NCBI GenBank assembly: GCA_027382625.1
Contig: JAJKFJ010021517.1
Coordinates: 1 to 64,000, forward strand
Reading direction: 5' to 3'
Source: Tetmemena sp. SeJ-2015
Lineage: Eukaryota; Ciliophora; Spirotrichea; Sporadotrichida; Oxytrichidae
DNA: 64,000 nucleotides
A program made the position numbers and the translations under genes. Shown one piece after another: positions 58,185 through 64,000 of the stretch; the stretch's first letter is position 1; each line of letters opens with the position of its first letter. A model generated the notes under the pieces. It was not told where the DNA came from, did no database searches, and saw only the letters and a list, made by a program, of their open reading frames with translations.

Positions 58185-58898
58185 AGCTACAATGTGAGAT
58201 ATCTATTTAAGAGTTAAATTAAAAATACAAATAAATATTTCAAAGTATTTACTCAGAATTAAAGTATTTATTAGAGGGAAATAAGTGAAGTGAATAGTAG
58301 GTTGTAAGAGCTAGATGAAAACTCAATTCTTAATTAGAGAAGTAATTATAACTATATTGAATAAAGATCAGTGATGGGCTGATTCTCATTAAAACTCATA
58401 TTGAGTGATGTTTAATATAATGTTTAGAGATATATTTAAAACTCTAATGTTTAATTGGATTACTCTAAAGAGATCAGTTATTGGCAGATGGGATGCAATT
58501 ATTTAATCTAAACCTAATCTTTTCTAATTTTATAATTAAAAATTATCACTCTGGATTTTTCTTTTGAAGACAGTGACCATTCTCATAGACGGAGACCTTC
58601 TGTATATATTTAAGAATGATCTTATACTTACAACCCACGATTCACATCACTTATTTCTCTTTAATTACTATTTTCTAGTCTAGCGGGTTTCCCAAAAGGA
58701 AATAATTGATCCTCCTCTTTTCTAAGTCATTCTATTTATCATTACATCTATTAAAGAAAAATAATTTCACTTCTATAATAAGCGTTGAATTACGATAACT
58801 CTGAAAATAAATTTTCTTTTTTATCTTTTGATAAGTGAGATATTAAATAATATAGAACTGAGACTATTAAGTAATTGAATTCATTTAAAGTAGCGAAG
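58185..58898. other. AT-rich intergenic stretch
   Basis: Nothing recognised between the Gln-rich gene and the palindrome. Confidence 0.45.
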
Positions 58899-59866
58899 TA
58901 AAGATGAATTGCAGAAATTGAAGCAGATATCTAAATGTGCACTAAATATATGACATATAAGGTGTCCTCAAAGCTCACGTGGCTCAGTGTTTTGGCTCTC
59001 TCCCAGGTATTCAATGAGCATTTTACTGATCCTCTTAGGTTCTCTCTCTTGATTCTGCATGATTTTCAAAAAGGGTTTTCCCAAATTTCTTCCGAGAAAC
59101 ACATCTGCTCAATACTGCAAAGCACAAGACCTCTCTACAATTCGTTTCATCTGCTTTTACTTTGGGAGTAAAAATGCTGAAATTCTTTTTTTTTTTAAAT
59201 CTTTCTTTTCACTCGCTTCATTGGGTTCTTCCTTTCTTAATTGCTGAAATGATTATTAAAATGAGAAACTTAATTACTTTTATTTTTTAGTTTTAAAAAT
59301 TAATTAAGAATTTTTAAAACACTTAATTTTTTAATGCAAACAGTCTTAATGTAGTTTTTAAATGAAATCTCTTTTAAAAAAAAAGGCTTATTAGAATCTT
59401 AAAAATTTTTAATCAGGTCTTAAGGTTTTTTGCTAATTTTTAATTTAAATTTTTAAGACTAAATAACTAAATGTAATTAAGTTTCTCTTTTTAAAAATCA
59501 TTTCAGCAATTAAGAATGGAAGACACCAATGAAGCAGAGTGAACAAGACTACAGCTTTGAATACAAAAAACACAGAATTATCAGATTTTGACTACCTCAG
59601 AGAGAAAAAAAGCAGATGAAACGAATTGTAGAGAGGTCTTGTGCTTTGCAGTATTGAGCAGATGTGTTATCTCGGAAGAATTGGAAAGCCCTTTTCGAAA
59701 CTCATGCAGAATCAAGAGAGAGAACCTGAAGAGGATCAGTAAAATGCTCATTGAATACCTGGGAGAGAGCCAAAACACTGAGCCACGTGAGCTTTGAGGA
59801 CACCTTATATGTCATATATTTAGTGCACATTTAGATATCTGCTTCAATTTCTGCAATTCATCTTTA
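58899..59866. repeat. 968-bp foldback palindrome
   Basis: Outer arms 58899-59165 and about 59600-59866 are reverse complements with a few differences; ends are TA-AAGATGAATTGCAG and its mirror, so TA flanks both sides. Inner parts (59210-59290 and 59460-59545) are also mirrored, though diverged and rich in A/T. The right arm reads RISKMLIEYLGESQNTEPRE on the plus strand, but no full gene is present. TA-flanked inverted ends recall Tc1/mariner-type or IES insertion; a hairpin-type MITE is the likeliest class. Confidence 0.8.
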
Positions 59867-59964
59867 ATATTCAGTCCTTCAATTTATAATATTAATATAT
59901 AAAGTTGTCGTCTCTACTAATTTATGGTGCTATTTTATTTGAGAATAATATCAGGTAGGATATA

Positions 59965-62900
59965 AAGATGAAGACATAAAAAAAGGAAAAGCTGAAATCT
60001 AGAAGAGATATCACATCCATTTCCAGAAAGAAGGACCAAGTCTAAGCGAGAGCCATTCGTTCATTAAACTGAAGTAGATGCAATAAAAAGGAGTTAAGGA
60101 AACTTGGAGGACCAAACTAAAACAGCTACTCTCAAAGTGTGAAGTTCTATTACCTAATCAAGGAGAGCAAGCATTTAAATACATATTAATTTAGCTAAAA
60201 GAAAAAAAGAAACGCAAATTGACCAAATTGAAACGAAAATAAAAAGCAGCACAGCCTGGGATTGCTCCTAATATAGATACTAACCAAGTTCTCCAAGCTA
60301 AAAAAGATGATGTAAAGAAGATAGATTTTGATTGCTAGCATTCAGAAGAAGAGATTAAAGTCTCTTCCAAGCATATGTAAAGTCAAAATTTGGAGATCCA
60401 AAAACAATCAAGCTACAGAATATCTAATTTTAGCCCTTTCAGTGAGAGAGACTAGTATGTGTCAATTGTAAACCCCACAGTCTCTTCGATGCTCATAGAT
60501 TTAGCTAATGACACTGGCAGCTAGACTACCAATTTCGATCTTTATATTTATCCTTATCAAAGCTTTACACTTACAAATGGTCAAGATTAAATGATAAGAC
60601 AAAGTGATATACAAGAGGAAAAGCCTATTTCAGAAAATTTGTAAACTCTAGAGTCCGAGCAAAAACACAGGAAAAACTTTGTAATCTTCTAGATGAATCT
60701 CAGACCTAAGAAAAATGTAAGTAATTAAAGATCATTTAAGTGTAAAGATGAAAATGGAATAAGCTTATTTTATTTTAGGGCTATAGAGAATTCATTAAGA
60801 CTAAGAAAGATATCCAGCGAAAAGCTTTTCTGGAGAATAAAGGTACGGAATTTGGTTATAAACAAACGCCTAATCATCTTTGTAGAAGATAGCGAAGATG
60901 AAATTATGGTTGATGAATCATAGTAGAAAGATGAAGAGGAGGATATGGGATTATCTTAAAGCCTTTAAAATTGCATGATAACTAGAAATCAACTCATTCA
61001 AGCCACTCCTTACTTTATATTTTAAAATGGAAGAATCAAGTGGAAAAGATGATTCAATAGTGTTAGAGATTCAACAACAAATTTGGCATGAACTTCTAAA
61101 TCAGTTCTCCTTAAACTAATTGCCCTCTAATTTAGAATACGAGTTCTCAAGAAATGATTACTGAAAATAGCAAGTAGATATTGATCTTTAAAGACATGAA
61201 TCAGACCTTCTTGGACTTTTAGACTTTGTTTGTGAATAGAAAACAGAGAGATGGCATAATTCTAAACCTCATGGAATGGAAGATTGTTGCCTTAGAGCTA
61301 GCAAACATAAATGGATACTTCTAAAATCAACAAGAAATAGATGACTTTTAGAAACAGGGAGATATAAATGTAAGTTTATAATTTTTTCTAATTCTATTTA
61401 GGATAAAAATAACGCAGACAGCTAAGAGTGCTTAAGTTAAAAAAAAACGTGTTTTATTTTATTTAATGAAATGTAAGTTACTGTGATTGTGATGAACCTC
61501 AAAAGCAAAATTGTTAAAATACGGCTTCAAATTTTAACTAAATCCAATTCATGGACTAGAATAAAAATCTACCATCAGATTTTACTAATTAGGGCTAATA
61601 AATATTTATTATCAAACAAAAGCAACCCTAAAGAATAATCTTAGTTTAAGACTCAGAAAGAGGCCTAAACTATGATCAGTAAAGATGCTTAAATATGGGT
61701 GCCACTACTTAAATATACAACAGAAATAGTTTTAAACCCACATAAAAAATATTGATCAAATTGATAAGTGATATAGAATTTCAATTTAAGCTATCTTTAA
61801 TTGAACCTATTTCTCTTAAATTGTTTTTTGCAATTTTTGTAAATCATTTCTTACATATTTTATAATGTGAGCAGTTTCTTATTAAATAATTGCTATAATA
61901 TTCTATCCTTAAGTCCCTACTCAAAACTATATCTATCAGCCGATTTACTAAGTTTTCTAGAAATAGTCCACCGACAATCTTCATAATCTAGGTTAAAGCC
62001 ATTTAGAAACGCATACCAAAATGGACTAAAACACCTATGATTAGTTTAAGCAGCACTAAAGTCTGAAAGGGAAGACGTAGACTTTTCTTCCCCAAATTAA
62101 TTTCTCCCTCAAGCCTCAGGCTAGAATTTCCTCCAGCTCTAAGGAGCTAGTCCCTTCAATTTCAACCATCATAGTCAAGAAGGCCCAAGAGAAAGAGACA
62201 AGCCAGTCTTCAAGCGTTTTAAAATGATTAGGAATCAATAAAGACGAAAGTGTCAACAATTAATTATCTAGATTTAAGGAAATAAGGAATTCATACTATT
62301 TTCATCATTTTAGCAAATTAAATGACTGAATGCACATTTGTTTATAAGTAATTAATGAAGAAAAATTATAGCTTAGGGAAACTTATTCCAAAATCTTCGG
62401 CTTCCAAACTTAATCTACTCTAGAGAGATGCTCTTAATTTTAGCTAGATTGAGCCTTCAGTGGAATACGTGTCTCGACCTCAAAACTTTAATTTGATATC
62501 AGCAGCAGATCAACTTCACTCCAAGCCCTAAATTGAGAACTTTCTTAGAATGGACTTGGGAGAGGAGTTCTTATCTTTTGATGAAGGAGTAGCCAATCAA
62601 TTAGCAAAATAAAAACTAAAGAGAGATTCCTTCAACAAACAGTACTTATGAGTCGAGGGATCATAATTAAAAAGACAGAAATTAGTAGAGTTAGAGCAGA
62701 GAAAACTTCTAAGAGCAGACTATCAGAAAGGAATAATGACGACTCAATGTCAGTTTCTGAAGTCTCAACTGATCTTAATAGATCCTGAAGAAAGAGTTAA
62801 CAGTCAAGAAAAACTAAAGGCGCTATAGCTCAAGATCTAGATACTATTAAAATATTAATCAGAAGATTTCATATTCATTCACTCAAATGAATAGCAATAT

Positions 62901-62970
62901 TTTGTTGAATGAAAGTAGTCCGTTTCCTATGAATCTTTTTAGCAGTGAACATCTGTAAAATGCTACTCTT
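59965..62970 (+). CDS. Basic, Gln/Lys/Ser-rich protein, unknown
   Basis: Begins near MKTQKKEKL (ATG 59968) and, in the adjoining frame, reads KRYHIHFQKEGPSLSESHSF, GVKETWRTKLKQLLSKCEVL, LKEKKKRKLTKLKRKQKAAQ, DLANDTGSQTTNFDLYIYPY and VIFQMNLRPKKN. A GT-AG intron (about 60718-60779) leads to GYREFIKTKKDIQRKAFLE. Later pieces are RLIIFVEDSEDEIMVDES, NQTFLDFQTLFVNRKQRDGI, a 32-nt intron near 61371-61402, THTKMDQNTYDQFKQHQSLK, SVEYVSRPQNFNLISAADQL and KTSKSRLSERNNDDSMSVSE. Frame changes at 60850, 61090, 61450 and 62290-62340 mark introns or IESs. The end is uncertain; the lysine-rich block suggests nuclear location. Confidence 0.5.
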
Positions 62971-63204
62971 CTTCTAAGATGCAATCATAATCAACTTCCT
63001 AAGTAATGTTATTCGTATCCTTTAATATCTTTAGAATTAAGAGACTAACTTCCACCAGATTGTATAAGAAAGTGTTAAATATACTGATTTAATTTAATTT
63101 TTGACGTATAATATATTTAGTTTAATCTATATAGAAATTTCTACAACTATAGTGACCTTAAAATCTATTTTTAAAATAAAATTATGCTAATAGTGTTCGT
63201 GTAT

Positions 63205-64000
63205 ATGTTTTGGCTTCACTGGGCTCTGAAAATCGACACTCAATTTAATAAAAATAGTCTCTTTAAGCAGAATTTCACCTAAAAGCCCCTCAATTACATT
63301 GAAGAAGAGAAATAGAAGCATGAAAAAATAATTGACTAGGCCATAATGGCTCTTATTTTGAGGGAGAAGATCAAGAGAAAGTACTTAAAACTTTTCTCTT
63401 TAATTCCACAGCCTAAAGAAGCTTACCTAGATTTGTAAGAAATATTACTACTTTAAGTATCTTTTGTAGAGTACCTATTCATTTAGCCAAAGCAATTCAA
63501 AATGTGTTAATTACTAGAATAAAGCTAGGAAAGTCTATGTTTGGATAAGCTTTGGTACAGTAAAGTATAGTTTAAGTAGTCAGTTTTGAACTGATAGGAG
63601 TGGAAATATCAGACCCCACTGCTTAGAAGATGGTGCTTTAATACTCCTATGAAAAGGAGTTCAGCACGGCCATGGTCTAATAAACTCAAACTACGGAAAC
63701 TAACGAGACCATATCTGGATTCACAGCTGCAACATTTGATAACAGCTAGTAACAATAGAAAAATAATAGGAAGGATTCCATCATCCCAAGATAGAAGAGA
63801 TTGACGCTTAATTAGTAATCAAATGATTTGTCAAAGCAGCGACTTAGTCTTTAAAATATAATTATTATTTGCCTTAAGAGTATTTTAAGGGGTAATCCAT
63901 CGGATAGACTAGATAAATCTATTCTGCCAGATCTAGGCAAGAGATAATCAGAATAAATACAGAAGGAAAAGTAAATAAGGTTCGAACTGGAGAGAAAGGT
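63205..64000 (+). CDS. Gln-rich protein, unknown, continues beyond window
   Basis: ATG 63205: MFWLHWALKIDTQFNKNSLF, then YIEEEKQKHEKIIDQAIMAL, ILREKIKRKYLKLFSLIPQP and VSFVEYLFIQPKQFKMCQLL. A TGA at about 63589 is followed by a second open stretch VEISDPTAQKMVLQYSYEKE, FSGFTAATFDN-like sequence and KRLTLNQQSNDLSKQRLSLQ, open to the window end. An IES or intron near 63570-63600 is likely. No domain recognised. Confidence 0.45.

Overview
The window reads as germline (micronuclear) DNA of a hypotrich/stichotrich ciliate of the Oxytricha-Stylonychia kind. Three things show this. First, genes end only in TGA, and TAA/TAG occur inside conserved domains where glutamine fits. Second, many genes are cut by short AT-rich sequences bounded by a direct repeat (pointer) of 2-13 bp; removing one repeat copy plus the insert restores frame and conserved motifs, as expected of internal eliminated sequences (IESs) between macronuclear-destined segments (MDSs). 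Third, at least two genes are scrambled: their segments are out of order or inverted but chain together through matching pointers in the same codon phase. The species cannot be named from the sequence alone.

Layout. 1-1257: a scrambled gene with odd/even MDS order whose end looks like a DDE transposase (NPIE motif). 2226-11751: a small membrane protein, a large membrane protein, a Gln-rich protein and a protein kinase. 12464-19078: a Na+/H+ exchanger split by eight mapped IESs, a GST-like gene lacking most of its C-terminal domain, and a TauE/SafE-family transporter with an inverted MDS. 20094-26339 (all minus): a Ser/Asn-rich protein, MICU1-like mitochondrial calcium sensor, mitochondrial uS15 and calmodulin. 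26575-33277 (plus): a Gln/Asn-rich zinc-finger protein, a RING-H2 E3 ligase and an acidic protein. 33562-43235: a large EF-hand/WD40/coiled-coil protein, an acylated CAP-domain protein and an SK-type potassium channel. 44014-52245: an unknown gene, a small abundant-type protein, a tRNA-Asp-like sequence, a coiled-coil axonemal-type protein, a Rab7-like GTPase, a CIMIP2-like ciliary protein and a WDR44-like protein. 52390-55571: a coiled-coil gene enclosed by ~120-bp terminal inverted repeats and flanking 10-bp direct repeats. 56371-64000: Gln-rich and basic proteins of unknown function separated by a 968-bp foldback palindrome.

The genes are ordinary eukaryotic loci transcribed singly, in both directions; no operons are expected. 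A calcium-related set is present (calmodulin, MICU1-like, SK channel with a calmodulin-binding-like helix, EF-hand/WD40 protein), as is a cilium-related set, but linkage in a germline chromosome that is later fragmented does not imply a shared function. Because only one stop codon exists, open frames are long on both strands; calls rest on domains, residue composition and frame restoration, and exon/MDS ends are approximate unless a pointer is given.
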